A DNA stretch of 64,000 nucleotides from Nitriliruptoraceae bacterium (lineage in GTDB: Bacteria > Actinomycetota > Nitriliruptoria > Nitriliruptorales > Nitriliruptoraceae), in contig PWWI01000184.1 in the NCBI GenBank assembly GCA_003561535.1, positions 1-64,000 on the forward strand, read 5' to 3'. The stretch's first letter is position 1; the number at the start of each line of letters is the position of its first letter. Made by a program: the position numbers and the translations under genes. Below, piece after piece: positions 8,825 through 17,245 of the stretch. The notes below the pieces were generated by a model, which worked only from the letters and a program-made list of their open reading frames with translations, had not been told where the DNA came from and did not search any database.

Positions 8825-10123
8825 ATGGAGACCGCAGTACCCGACCGTCCAGGGACCCGGCTGGACCTGCCGACCGCCCGCGACGTCGCCGCCGCGGAGG
8901 CCTTCGTGCGTCGCCACCTCGGTGACCTCGTGGACGGCGAGGTGGTCGCCAGCCCCCGGTTCCGTGGCGGCCAGATGGCGGCGGATGCGGCGCTGGCCAC
9001 CCTGGACATCACCGGCTACGCCGCCGCCCGCAACGAGGTCTGGCCCCAGGAGCGCCGTGGCGCCAGCGCGGTCTCCCCCTACGTCCGGCACGGGCTGCTC
9101 CAGCTGCCGCTGCTGTGGGAGGCGGTCGCCGACGCCCCGGGCCGCGACCGGGCGAAGTACCGCGACGAGCTGCTCTGGCAGGAGTACGCCCGGCACCTCT
9201 ACGCCCGGGTGGGCACGGGGCTGGCTGAGGGGTTGCGCCACCGGCTCGTCGGCACCCCGACGCCCGGCGACGCCCACGATCGGGACCGTCAGCCCGGTGC
9301 CGGCGCGCCGAGCGTCTGGGACCCGGACATGGCCTGCCTGGCGACGACCGCCCGGGAGCTCGTGGAGGACGGCTACCTCGTCAACCAGACGCGGATGTGG
9401 CTGGCCTCGCACTGGGCCGTGAGGGAGGGCGCCGACTGGCGCGACGGTGAGGAGGTGTTCTTCCGCCACCTGCTCGACGGCTCGCGGGCTGCGAACCGGG
9501 CCGGCTGGCAGTGGACCGTGGGCACCGCGACCGGCCGGCCCTACGGCTTCTCCCGCTGGCAGGTCACCAAGCGGGCCCCGGGGCTGTGCGACACCTGCTC
9601 TCTGGCTGACGACTGCCCGATCGAGGACTGGCCCGAGGACCCGCCCCTGACCGCAGCCGACGAACCGCCGGGACTGCGCCGTGACCTCGACCCCGAGCGA
9701 ACCGGCGGTCCCTGCCGCCCGGAGGTCGCCGGCACGCCGGAGCTCGTGTGGGTGACCGCGGAGTCCCTCGGCGACGACGATCCGGCGCTGATGGCCCACC
9801 CCGACCTGCCCGCGGTTTTTGTGTTCGACGCGCCCCTGCTCGCACGGCTGCGGTTGTCGGGCAAGCGGCTGGTGTTCCTGACCGAGACCCTGGCCGACCT
9901 GGCCGAGCGGCGGGAGGTGCAGGTCCACCTCGGCGACCCCGTCGATGTGCTCGCCGGCCGGGCGCTGGCGACCACCTTCGCGCCCGTCCCGGGGTGGCGA
10001 CGCCGCTCGGCAGCGCTGAGCGTCGTCGCGCTGCATCCGTGGCCGTGGTTGCGTCGGCCCCACGGCCGGTCCGCGGCGTCGTTCAGCGCCTGGAGGAAGG
10101 CGGTCGAGCGCAGCGGCCGGTGA
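8825..10123 (+). CDS. FeS-type photolyase/cryptochrome-like protein with permuted domains
   Basis: A 432-residue protein. Residues about 40-250 match the photolyase C-terminal FAD-binding domain: SPRFRGGQMAADAALATLD, then SAVSPYVRHGLLQLPLLW, KYRDELLWQEYARHLYAR, GYLVNQTRMWLASHWAV, DWRDGEE and NRAGWQW. Four cysteines sit where FeS-type bacterial cryptochromes/photolyases bind a [4Fe-4S] cluster: Cys171 in DMACL, Cys255 and Cys258 in CDTC, and Cys264 in CPIEDW; the spacing of 84 between the first two resembles the known family. Residues about 305-390 (ELVWVTAESLGDDDPALMA, AVFVFDAPLLARL, KRLVFLTETLADLAE, VHLGDP) look like the alpha/beta domain normally found at the N-terminus. The usual order is therefore reversed. 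Likely a DNA-repair or light-sensing flavoprotein. The ATG follows GAAGG. Activity is inferred, not shown. Confidence 0.8.
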   Translation: METAVPDRPGTRLDLPTARDVAAAEAFVRRHLGDLVDGEVVASPRFRGGQMAADAALATLDITGYAAARNEVWPQERRGASAVSPYVRHGLLQLPLLWEAVADAPGRDRAKYRDELLWQEYARHLYARVGTGLAEGLRHRLVGTPTPGDAHDRDRQPGAGAPSVWDPDMACLATTARELVEDGYLVNQTRMWLASHWAVREGADWRDGEEVFFRHLLDGSRAANRAGWQWTVGTATGRPYGFSRWQVTKRAPGLCDTCSLADDCPIEDWPEDPPLTAADEPPGLRRDLDPERTGGPCRPEVAGTPELVWVTAESLGDDDPALMAHPDLPAVFVFDAPLLARLRLSGKRLVFLTETLADLAERREVQVHLGDPVDVLAGRALATTFAPVPGWRRRSAALSVVALHPWPWLRRPHGRSAASFSAWRKAVERSGR

Positions 10124-10335
10124 CGGCCCATGGCCCGCTGACCGCACCGGACGCGGCGCTCGCGCCTACTGGGCCGTAACCTCAGTGTCCACATCGGCCG
10201 TCCCAGTCCGGCGGCCACTCACGCAGCCACTCACACGGGCAGCCCCACCCCGGCGACCGCCCAGAACGGCAGCCGTCCACGGTCGCGTCGGCCCCGGATC
10301 TTCGCCGACAGCTCCCTCCCCGCAGCGAGGTTGAC

Positions 10336-11361
10336 ATGCAGGGCAACACGACCTTCCGCCACCAGGGCACGGTGATCCTGTCCGTCGAGGCCGCCGACGC
10401 TCCCATCGTCGTCCCGTCCTCGCAGTTCGACGAGGCGCTGTCGGCGACCTACGAGCGTCTCGGCCTGCGCCCCGGGCTCCTCGAGGAGGTGGCCGGGGTC
10501 ATCGAGCGGCGCTGGTGGCCCGAGGACGTCAGCTACGCGGATGCGGCGGCCCTGGCCGGTGAGCGCGCGATCCAGGTGGCCGGCATCGACCGCTCCGAGA
10601 TCGGGCTGCTCATCGACACCTCGGTGTGCCGGTCCCACCTCGAGCCCTCGGCGGCCGTCGACGTGCACCGTCAGCTGTCCCTGGCGAGCTCGTGCCTGAA
10701 CTTCGACCTCGCCAACGCCTGCCTCGGGTTCGTCAACGCCATGCACCTCGCCGCCACGATGATCGACGGCGGGCAGATCCGCTACGCGCTGATCGTCGAC
10801 GGGGAGGGCTCTCGGGCGCTGCAGGAGGCGACGCTGGCCCGCCTCGCACGCCCGGAGACCACGGTCGCCGACGTGTTCGCCGAGTTCGCCTCCCTGACGC
10901 TGGGCTCGGGCGGGGCCGCGATGGTGCTGGGGCCGGCTGATGCCCACCCCGATGGGCACCGGCTGGTGGGCGGGGAGTCCCGCGCCGGGACCGAGTTCAA
11001 CGACCTGTGCGTCGGCTCGATCGACCACATGCGCACCGACACCAAGGCCCTGCTCGAGGCCGGGCTGCAGGTCGCGGATGCCACCTGGATCGCCGCCCGG
11101 GACAACGGCTGGGACTGGGGCACCGCCGACCACTACATCCTGCACCAGATCTCCTCGGTGCACACCCAGCTGATGTGCAAGCAGATCGGCATCGACCCCG
11201 AGCGGGCGCCCCTCACCTTCCCCCCCCGCGGCAACATCGGCCCGGCGTCGATCCCGACCACCCTGGCCCTGCACCAGGACCAGATCCGCCCCGGCGACAC
11301 CGTGGTCATCGGCGGCATCGGCTCGGGGATCAACACCCTGGGCAGCGAGATCCGGTGGTGA
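10336..11361 (+). CDS. oleA: OleA, thiolase-superfamily acyl-CoA condensing enzyme
   Basis: A 341-residue FabH-like thiolase that condenses two fatty acyl-CoA molecules head to head to give a 2-alkyl-3-ketoacyl-CoA or acid. Catalytic residues fit OleA: Cys129 in NACLGF, His270 in YILHQIS, Asn300 in PRGNIGPASIP, and Glu103 in SHLEPS, which corresponds to the glutamate that reaches into the partner subunit's active site and separates OleA from ordinary ketoacyl-ACP synthase III. The ATG follows GCAGCGAGG about five bases upstream. Its stop overlaps the GTG start of oleBC by the bases GTGA, so the cluster is translationally coupled. Confidence 0.93.
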   Translation: MQGNTTFRHQGTVILSVEAADAPIVVPSSQFDEALSATYERLGLRPGLLEEVAGVIERRWWPEDVSYADAAALAGERAIQVAGIDRSEIGLLIDTSVCRSHLEPSAAVDVHRQLSLASSCLNFDLANACLGFVNAMHLAATMIDGGQIRYALIVDGEGSRALQEATLARLARPETTVADVFAEFASLTLGSGGAAMVLGPADAHPDGHRLVGGESRAGTEFNDLCVGSIDHMRTDTKALLEAGLQVADATWIAARDNGWDWGTADHYILHQISSVHTQLMCKQIGIDPERAPLTFPPRGNIGPASIPTTLALHQDQIRPGDTVVIGGIGSGINTLGSEIRW

Positions 11362-14216
11362 CGACCGCCACCCTGCCGCCCCCGGGCATCGTGGGGCTGG
11401 ACCCCGCCTGGTCCCGACTCGTGACCGCGGTGGACGCCGACGGCGTCGAGCGCACCTGGCACGTCCTGGACACCGAGGTGGCCGCGGGCGGCACCGTGCT
11501 CTGCGTCCACGGCAACCCGACCTGGTCCTACGCCTTCCGCGCGGTCCTGGCCACTCCCCCGGCCGGTTGGCGCGTGGTCGCCATCGACCACCTCGACATG
11601 GGCTACTCCGAGCGCACCGGCACCCACCGGCCGCTGGCGCGCCGGATCGACGACCTCGGCCGCCTGACCGCCGCGCTCGGCCTCACGGGCCCGGTGGTGC
11701 TGCTGGCCCACGACTGGGGCGGACCGATCGCGCTGGGGTGGGCGCTCGAACACCGCGACCACCTCGCCGGGGTGGTCCTGACCAACACCGCCGTGCACCA
11801 ACCCGAGGACGCCCCCGCACCGGGCCTGATCCGCAGCGCCCGGCTACCGGCGATGCTCGAGACCGTCACGGTGCGCACCCCCACCTTCCTGCGCGGCGCG
11901 ACCGCCCTGTCCCGCCCCCAGCTGCCCCCCGCCGTGCGCGACGCCTACGCCGCCCCCTACGCCAGCGCCGAGCGACGGGCGGCGATCGGCGGCTTCGTCC
12001 GTGACATCCCGCTCGAGCCCGACCACCCGAGCGCGGTCGTCCTCGACGGCATCGCGGACCGGCTGGGCGAACTGGCCGAGGTGCCGGCCCTGCTGCTGTG
12101 GGGCCCCAAGGACCCGGTGTTCTCCGACCGGTACCTGCACGACCTCGAGGCGCGGCTGCCCCAGGCGGACGTCCACCGTGTCGAGGGGGCGAGCCACCTC
12201 ACCCCCGAGGACGCCGACCTGGCCGAGGCGCTGCGCCGCTGGATCCCGGCCCGGGTGTCGACGGGACCCACCGCGGTGCCGACGGAGCCGGACGCGGTGC
12301 CGGCGGAACCGGACGCGGGGCCGGCGGAACCGGACGCGGTGCCGGCGGCTGCCGCCGACGAGCCGCGCACCCCACTGTGGGCCGCGCTGGCCGAGCCCCA
12401 CCGCGCCGACACCGACGCCATCGTCGAGCCCCCGGCACCCGGCGACGAGCTCCGCCGACCCCGCCGCTGGACCTTCCGCGAGCTGTCCGGCGACGTCCAC
12501 GCCCTGGCCGCCGGCCTCCACGCCCACGGGGTCCAGCCCGGTGACCGGGTGGCCTGCATGGTCACCCCCGGACGGGAGCTCGCCGTCCTGCTCTACGCCT
12601 GCTGGCGGCTCGGTGCCGTGGTGGTGGTGGCCGACGCCGGCCTCGGCCCCAAGGGGCTCAGCCGTGCGCTGCGCAGCGCCGCGCCGGGGTACCTCGTCGG
12701 CATCCCCCGGGCCCTGGCGGCGGCCACGGCCCTGCGCTGGCCCGGCCGCCGCATCGCCGCGGGGGACCCACCTGCCGCCCTGCGCCGCAGCGCGAACGTC
12801 GAGGTGACCCTCGACCAGTTGATCGCGCGCGGGTACCGCCTGATCGACCGCGGCCCGGGCCCCCTCGCCCACGGCCAGGAGCTGATCGCTGCCCGTCGCA
12901 GCCCCCGCGCCACCCACGAGCCCGACACCGTGCTGCCACCCCCACCGGCCGCCGACGCCGAGGCGGCGATCGCCTTCACCTCCGGCTCCACGGGGCCCGC
13001 CAAGGGGGTCGTCTACCGGCACCGCCAGCTCGAGGCGCAGCGCGACGCGCTCCGCCGGGCCTACGCGATCGGCGACGACGACCGGCTGGTGGCCGCCTTC
13101 GCGCCCTTCGCGCTCTACGGCCCGGCGCTCGGCATCACCTCGATGGTGCCCGACATGGACGTGACCGCACCGGCGTCGCTGACGGCCGCGGCGCTGGCCG
13201 ATGCGGTCGCCGCCACCGAGGCGACCCTGGTGTTCGCCTCCCCCGCCGCGCTGACCAACGTGGCCCGCACCGCCAACGAACTGCGCGGCGATCAGCGCAC
13301 CGCGCTCGCCGGGGTCCGCACCCTGATGTCGGCGGGCGCGCCGGTGCCCGCGGCGCTGCTCCGCCGGCTCGCCGCCGTGGTGCCGAACGCCGCGGCCCAC
13401 ACCCCCTACGGCATGACCGAGTGCCTCCCCGTGGCCGACATCGACCTCACCACCATCGAAGCGGTCGGTCCCGGCAACGGGGTCTGCGTCGGCCATCCCG
13501 TCCCCGGCGTCGAGGTGGCGATCAGCCCGCTGGACGCCAACGGTGCCGCGACCGGGCCGCTGGTCCGCGAGCCCGGGGTCACCGGCGAGGTCTGCGTAGC
13601 CGCGCCCCACGTCAAGGACCGCTACGACCGGCTGGCGATCACCGAGCTCACGAGCTCCCGCGACCCCGGCTGGCACCGCTCGGGGGACGTCGGCCACCTC
13701 GATGCGCACGGGCGGCTGTGGGTCGAGGGCCGGCTCGCGCACCTGATCACCAGCGCCGCAGGCCCGGTCACCCCGGTCGGGATCGAGCAACGCGTCGAGG
13801 CCATCGAGCACGTCGCGATGGCTGCAGCCGTCGGCGTCGGCCCCGCCGGCACCGAGCAGGTGGTCGTGGTCGTGGCGACCGACCCGGCCCCGGGCGCCCG
13901 GCAGCTGGCCCCGCTGACGCTGGTCGACCGCGTCCGCGCGGCGGTGCCGGAGGTCGACATCGCAGCGGTGCTGGTCGTGCCGGAGCTGCCGGTGGACATC
14001 CGCCACCAGTCCAAGATCGACCGGGCCCGCCTCAGCCGGGAGGCGGCCGAGATGCTCGCGGGCCGGGGGCTCGATCGCCGCCGGCGGCGCGGCGAGGCAT
14101 CGGGCGCCGACGGCACCGGCGATGGCACCAGCGCCAGCGACGGCGACGGCACCAGCGCCAGCGACGGCGATGGCGTCAGCGTCAGCGACGGCGACGGCGA
14201 CGGGGGTGGGTCGTGA
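11358..14216 (+). CDS. oleBC: OleBC fusion: beta-lactone decarboxylase joined to beta-lactone synthetase
   Basis: A 952-residue bifunctional protein. Residues 1-300 are an alpha/beta hydrolase of the haloalkane-dehalogenase type (OleB): HGNPTWSYAF at 51-60, the aspartate nucleophile Asp119 in AHDWGG, and His280 in EGASHLTPED. Residues 303-335 are a low-complexity linker with repeated PAEPDA units. Residues about 336-920 are an AMP-forming ligase (OleC) with the P-loop FTSGSTGPAKG at 540-550, a YGMTECLP adenine motif, SGDVGHLD, and the catalytic lysine in RHQSKIDR. OleC turns a 2-alkyl-3-hydroxy acid into a cis-beta-lactone, and OleB decarboxylates it to a cis-olefin. The fused form is known from other actinobacteria. 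The C-terminus ends in an acidic Gly/Asp/Ser repeat. Confidence 0.93.
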   Translation: MTTATLPPPGIVGLDPAWSRLVTAVDADGVERTWHVLDTEVAAGGTVLCVHGNPTWSYAFRAVLATPPAGWRVVAIDHLDMGYSERTGTHRPLARRIDDLGRLTAALGLTGPVVLLAHDWGGPIALGWALEHRDHLAGVVLTNTAVHQPEDAPAPGLIRSARLPAMLETVTVRTPTFLRGATALSRPQLPPAVRDAYAAPYASAERRAAIGGFVRDIPLEPDHPSAVVLDGIADRLGELAEVPALLLWGPKDPVFSDRYLHDLEARLPQADVHRVEGASHLTPEDADLAEALRRWIPARVSTGPTAVPTEPDAVPAEPDAGPAEPDAVPAAAADEPRTPLWAALAEPHRADTDAIVEPPAPGDELRRPRRWTFRELSGDVHALAAGLHAHGVQPGDRVACMVTPGRELAVLLYACWRLGAVVVVADAGLGPKGLSRALRSAAPGYLVGIPRALAAATALRWPGRRIAAGDPPAALRRSANVEVTLDQLIARGYRLIDRGPGPLAHGQELIAARRSPRATHEPDTVLPPPPAADAEAAIAFTSGSTGPAKGVVYRHRQLEAQRDALRRAYAIGDDDRLVAAFAPFALYGPALGITSMVPDMDVTAPASLTAAALADAVAATEATLVFASPAALTNVARTANELRGDQRTALAGVRTLMSAGAPVPAALLRRLAAVVPNAAAHTPYGMTECLPVADIDLTTIEAVGPGNGVCVGHPVPGVEVAISPLDANGAATGPLVREPGVTGEVCVAAPHVKDRYDRLAITELTSSRDPGWHRSGDVGHLDAHGRLWVEGRLAHLITSAAGPVTPVGIEQRVEAIEHVAMAAAVGVGPAGTEQVVVVVATDPAPGARQLAPLTLVDRVRAAVPEVDIAAVLVVPELPVDIRHQSKIDRARLSREAAEMLAGRGLDRRRRRGEASGADGTGDGTSASDGDGTSASDGDGVSVSDGDGDGGGS
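12271..12351 (+). repeat. In-frame repeat in the OleB-OleC linker
   Basis: About 18-base units encoding P-A-E-P-D-A (variants PTEPDA, PAEPDA, AEPDAG) occur four times in the linker between the two enzyme domains. It is a flexible Pro/Ala/Glu/Asp tether, and its copy number probably varies by strand slippage. Confidence 0.7.
14122..14211 (+). repeat. In-frame Gly/Asp/Ser repeat at the OleBC C-terminus
   Basis: Repeated units around GGCACCAGCGCCAGCGACGG encode G-T-S-A-S-D-G-D, then V-S-V-S-D-G-D-G-D and a glycine run up to the stop. The tail is acidic, probably disordered, and lies right before the overlapping oleD start. Confidence 0.7.
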
Positions 14217-15220
14217 AGGTGCTCGTGACCGGCGCCAGCGGCCTGCTCGGCCGCGGCACCGCGTTGGCGCTCGCGTCCCGCGGGAACGAGGTCACCGTGC
14301 TGCAGCGGCGCCCGTCGGGGTTGGCCGGCACCGAGGCCGGGGCGGGCCCGCCGATCCGCGAGGTGCTCGGTGACATCGCCGACGCCGAGGTGGTGCGGCG
14401 GGCGATGACCGGACAGGACGGCGTGGTCCACCTCGCCGCCCGGGTCGGGGTGGTGGGCACGGAGGAGGAGTTCCACCGCGCGAACGTGGACGGCACCCTG
14501 CAGGTCGTCGCCGCCGCCCGCGCGCTGCACGTGCCCCGGCTGGTCCACGTGTCGACCCCGTCGGTGGCCCACGCCGGCGAGCCCCTGGTCGGCGCCGGGG
14601 CGGACCCGGCCGACACCGTCCACACGATCGGCCACTACGCGCGCTCCAAGGCCCGCGCCGAGCAGCTCGCCCTCGGCGCCGCCGACGCGCTCGGCGTGGT
14701 CGCGATCCGCCCGCACCTGGTGTGGGGGCCGGGTGACCCCCAGCTGGTCGGCAGGATCGTCGAGCGGGCCCGGGCCGGCCGCCTGGCGCTGATCGACGAC
14801 GGCGCGGCCCTGATCGACACGACCTACATCGACAACGCCGTCGACGCGCTCGTCGCCGCCCTCGACCACGCCGAGGACGACGCCGTGCGGGGACGGGCCT
14901 TCGTGATCTCCAACGGCCAGCCCCGAACGGTCGCCGAGCTGCTCGCCCGGATCTGCCGCGCGGCGGGGTTGCCGGCACCCCACCGACGCGTTCCCCTTCC
15001 TGTCGCCTACGCGGGCGGGGCCGCCGCCGAGCGCCTGTGGGCCCGCCTGGGCCGCACCGACGACCCGCCGATGACCTCCTTCCTCGCGGAGCAGCTGGCC
15101 ACGGCCCACTGGTTCGATCAGCGCGAGGTCCGCACCGCGCTGCACTGGGAGCCGCGCGTCGGACTCGAGGAGGGCTTCGAGCGGCTGGCCGCGTGGTTCG
15201 CCGCCGGTGCGCACGCCTGA
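14213..15220 (+). CDS. oleD: OleD, NADPH-dependent 2-alkyl-3-oxoalkanoate reductase
   Basis: A 335-residue extended short-chain dehydrogenase. It begins with the dinucleotide-binding sequence KVLVTGASGLLGRGTALALASRG, has the catalytic pair in HYARSK (Tyr and Lys four residues apart), and a HVSTPS serine strand before it. OleD reduces the OleA product to the 3-hydroxy acid used by OleC. The GTG start shares the bases GTGA with the oleBC stop, so translation is coupled. With oleA and oleBC this completes the olefin set. Confidence 0.92.
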   Translation: MKVLVTGASGLLGRGTALALASRGNEVTVLQRRPSGLAGTEAGAGPPIREVLGDIADAEVVRRAMTGQDGVVHLAARVGVVGTEEEFHRANVDGTLQVVAAARALHVPRLVHVSTPSVAHAGEPLVGAGADPADTVHTIGHYARSKARAEQLALGAADALGVVAIRPHLVWGPGDPQLVGRIVERARAGRLALIDDGAALIDTTYIDNAVDALVAALDHAEDDAVRGRAFVISNGQPRTVAELLARICRAAGLPAPHRRVPLPVAYAGGAAAERLWARLGRTDDPPMTSFLAEQLATAHWFDQREVRTALHWEPRVGLEEGFERLAAWFAAGAHA

Positions 15221-15221
15221 G

Positions 15222-16052
15222 ATGGACGCTGACGACCGGGAGCTCAACCTCGCCAACTGGGAGGCTCGGGTCCCGCTGCACGCCGCGTCCTCGGAGTACG
15301 CGCTGGAGCGCTACGCCGCCGACCCTTTGCACCTGTCCGACGTCGTCGCGGCCGACGCGCACCACCTCGGCGACCTGACGGGGCTGGACGTCGTGCACCT
15401 GCAGTGCCACATCGGGACCGACACGGTGTCGTTGGCGCGACTCGGTGGGCGGGTCACGGGCGTGGACTTCTCCCCCGCCGCCCTCGAGGTGGCCCGGGAG
15501 CTGAGCGCACGGTCGGGGACGCCGGCCACCTTCGTGGAGTCGGACGTCGAGGGCGCCGACGCCCTGCTCGGGCCGCGCTTCGATCTGGTCTACACCTCGG
15601 TCGGCGCCATCACCTGGCTGCCCTCGATCGCACGCTGGGCGCGGGTCGTCGCAGGGCTGCTGCGTCCCGGTGGGCGGCTGTACCTGCGCGACGCCCACCC
15701 GATGCTGATGACCGTCGACGAGGCCCGCGCCGACGGCGAGCTCGTGATCACCCACCCCTACTTCGAGCGGGCCGGTGGCCAGCGCTGGAGCGACCCCGCG
15801 ACCTACGCCGGCGACGGCGAGGTGGCCGCCCCCGACACGGTCGACTTCCCCCACGGCCTCGGCGAGACGGTGCAGGCCGTGCTGGACGCGGGGCTGCAGC
15901 TGACGAGGTTGCACGAGGGCGACACCCTCGACTGGTGCTTCGCGCCGTGGATGGAGCAGCTCGACGACGGCACGCTGCGCTGGCGGTTGCCGGCCGAGCG
16001 ACGGGACCTCGTGCCGACCGAGTTCACCCTCGAGGCGGTGCGGCCGGGCTGA
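15222..16052 (+). CDS. Class I SAM-dependent methyltransferase
   Basis: A 276-residue methyltransferase: SAM-binding motif I VVHLQCHIGTDTVSLARLGG, followed by VTGVDFSPAALEVAREL, FDLVYTSVGAITWL and LRPGGRLYLRD. The form with HLQCHIGTDT in place of the common LDxGCGxG is usual in a family of actinobacterial small-molecule methyltransferases. The ATG starts one base after the oleD stop; a GTG at 15207 is possible and would overlap oleD. Its position makes it the fourth gene of the ole operon, but a role in hydrocarbon formation is not established. The 3' end merges into a tandem repeat that copies the last codons. Confidence 0.85.
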   Translation: MDADDRELNLANWEARVPLHAASSEYALERYAADPLHLSDVVAADAHHLGDLTGLDVVHLQCHIGTDTVSLARLGGRVTGVDFSPAALEVARELSARSGTPATFVESDVEGADALLGPRFDLVYTSVGAITWLPSIARWARVVAGLLRPGGRLYLRDAHPMLMTVDEARADGELVITHPYFERAGGQRWSDPATYAGDGEVAAPDTVDFPHGLGETVQAVLDAGLQLTRLHEGDTLDWCFAPWMEQLDDGTLRWRLPAERRDLVPTEFTLEAVRPG

Positions 16053-16140
16053 GGGGTGGGCAACCGGGCTGCGGGGTCGGCGGCCGCGCTGAGGGGCCGG
16101 CGGCCGCGCTGCGGGGTCGGCGGCCGGCCTGCGGGGTAGA
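16041..16140. repeat. 20-bp tandem repeat starting in the end of the methyltransferase gene
   Basis: Five consecutive 20-base units of the form CGGCCGGGCTGAGGGGTGGG run from 16041 to 16140. The first unit contains the last three codons and stop of the gene (R-P-G-stop); the rest are noncoding diverged copies. Confidence 0.85.
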
Positions 16141-16375
16141 TCTCCGGCCACGGGCGGCCGGTTCCGAGCCCCGCAACCACCACCTGGCCGCCGTGGGGCC
16201 AGAAACCGGCCACCGCTGGCCGCCTCACGGCCCCACTCGTCAGCGGGCCGACCGGCCGACGACGGCTATCGGTCACGGACTACGCTGAGAGGGGTTCGCA
16301 CCACGCGGGATCTCGCAGTCCGCCGGTTCGGCCGGAGCCCCGCGGTCACCCGGGTCCACGAGCGGAGGCACCGGC
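16053..16375. other. Intergenic region before the second methyltransferase
   Basis: This 323-base gap holds the tandem repeat (to 16140), then GC-rich sequence with several GGCCG inverted motifs. A possible -10 element TACGCT lies at 16281-16286 without a clear -35. No gene is supported here. Confidence 0.4.
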
Positions 16376-17161
16376 ATGACGAGCAGCGCAGCTGAGCGGT
16401 GGGCCGCAGCGCTGGCCCGCTGGCGCATCCCCGACGAGGTCGCGACCGCACCGGCAGCCACCGGCTTCCCGGTCCAGCGTTTCGCGGACATCGCCGATCT
16501 GTCCGTGACCCTCGATTCGCCCTCGCGGCGGATCGCGACCGCGGCGCTACCCATCGGTGGCAGCGTGCTGGATGTCGGCTGCGGCGCGGGCGCCGGGAGC
16601 CTGGCGCTGGCACCGCCGGCGGCCCGGCTGATCGGTGTCGACATCCAGGCGAGCATGCTGGAGGCCTTCCGCGAGCGGGCACTGGCCCGAGGGGCCACCG
16701 CGACCGGCGTGCTCGGACCGTGGCAGGAGGTGCTGGACGACCTCGCCGGCGCCGACGTGGTGGTCAGCCACCACACCGCCTACGGCACCCCCGAGCTCGA
16801 CCAGTTCGGCCACGCGCTGGCCGCCAAGGCACGTCGCCGGGTGGTGCTCGAGCTCAGCGCCGAGCACCCCACCGCCTGGACGCGCCCCTACTGGCAGGCG
16901 ATCCACGGCATCGAGGCTCCCAGCGGACCGACCAGCGACGACGCGGCCGAGGTCCTGCGCGAGGCCGGTATCGACGTCGAGGTGGAGCACTGGGAGCAGG
17001 CGGCGCCGCTACCGCCGGAGTCCGAGGAGGACCAGTTGCGGTTCCTCCGGACTCGGCTGCGGGTCGGTGAGGAGCGGGACGAGGAGCTGCTCGACCTGCT
17101 GCGCGACCATCCCCGTCCGGCCTGGCGACACGTGACCACCCTGTGGTGGGCGGTCACCTGA
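16376..17161 (+). CDS. Class I SAM-dependent methyltransferase
   Basis: A 261-residue protein with motif I SVLDVGCGAGAGSLAL, then LIGVDIQASMLEAFRERA and ADVVVSHHTAYGTPEL. The C-terminal part (EDQLRFLRTRLRVGEERDEELLDLL) is seen in uncharacterised actinobacterial methyltransferases. The ATG follows GGAGG. The substrate is unknown. It is separated from the ole cluster by 323 bases and probably has its own promoter. Confidence 0.85.
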   Translation: MTSSAAERWAAALARWRIPDEVATAPAATGFPVQRFADIADLSVTLDSPSRRIATAALPIGGSVLDVGCGAGAGSLALAPPAARLIGVDIQASMLEAFRERALARGATATGVLGPWQEVLDDLAGADVVVSHHTAYGTPELDQFGHALAAKARRRVVLELSAEHPTAWTRPYWQAIHGIEAPSGPTSDDAAEVLREAGIDVEVEHWEQAAPLPPESEEDQLRFLRTRLRVGEERDEELLDLLRDHPRPAWRHVTTLWWAVT

Positions 17162-17245
17162 GTGCCGGGCGCGCCGTCGCCGGTGGATGGCGGTGGGTGG
17201 CACTGGGTGGCGCCCGCCGGTGAGGGGAGGTGGGCAGTGGTGCGC

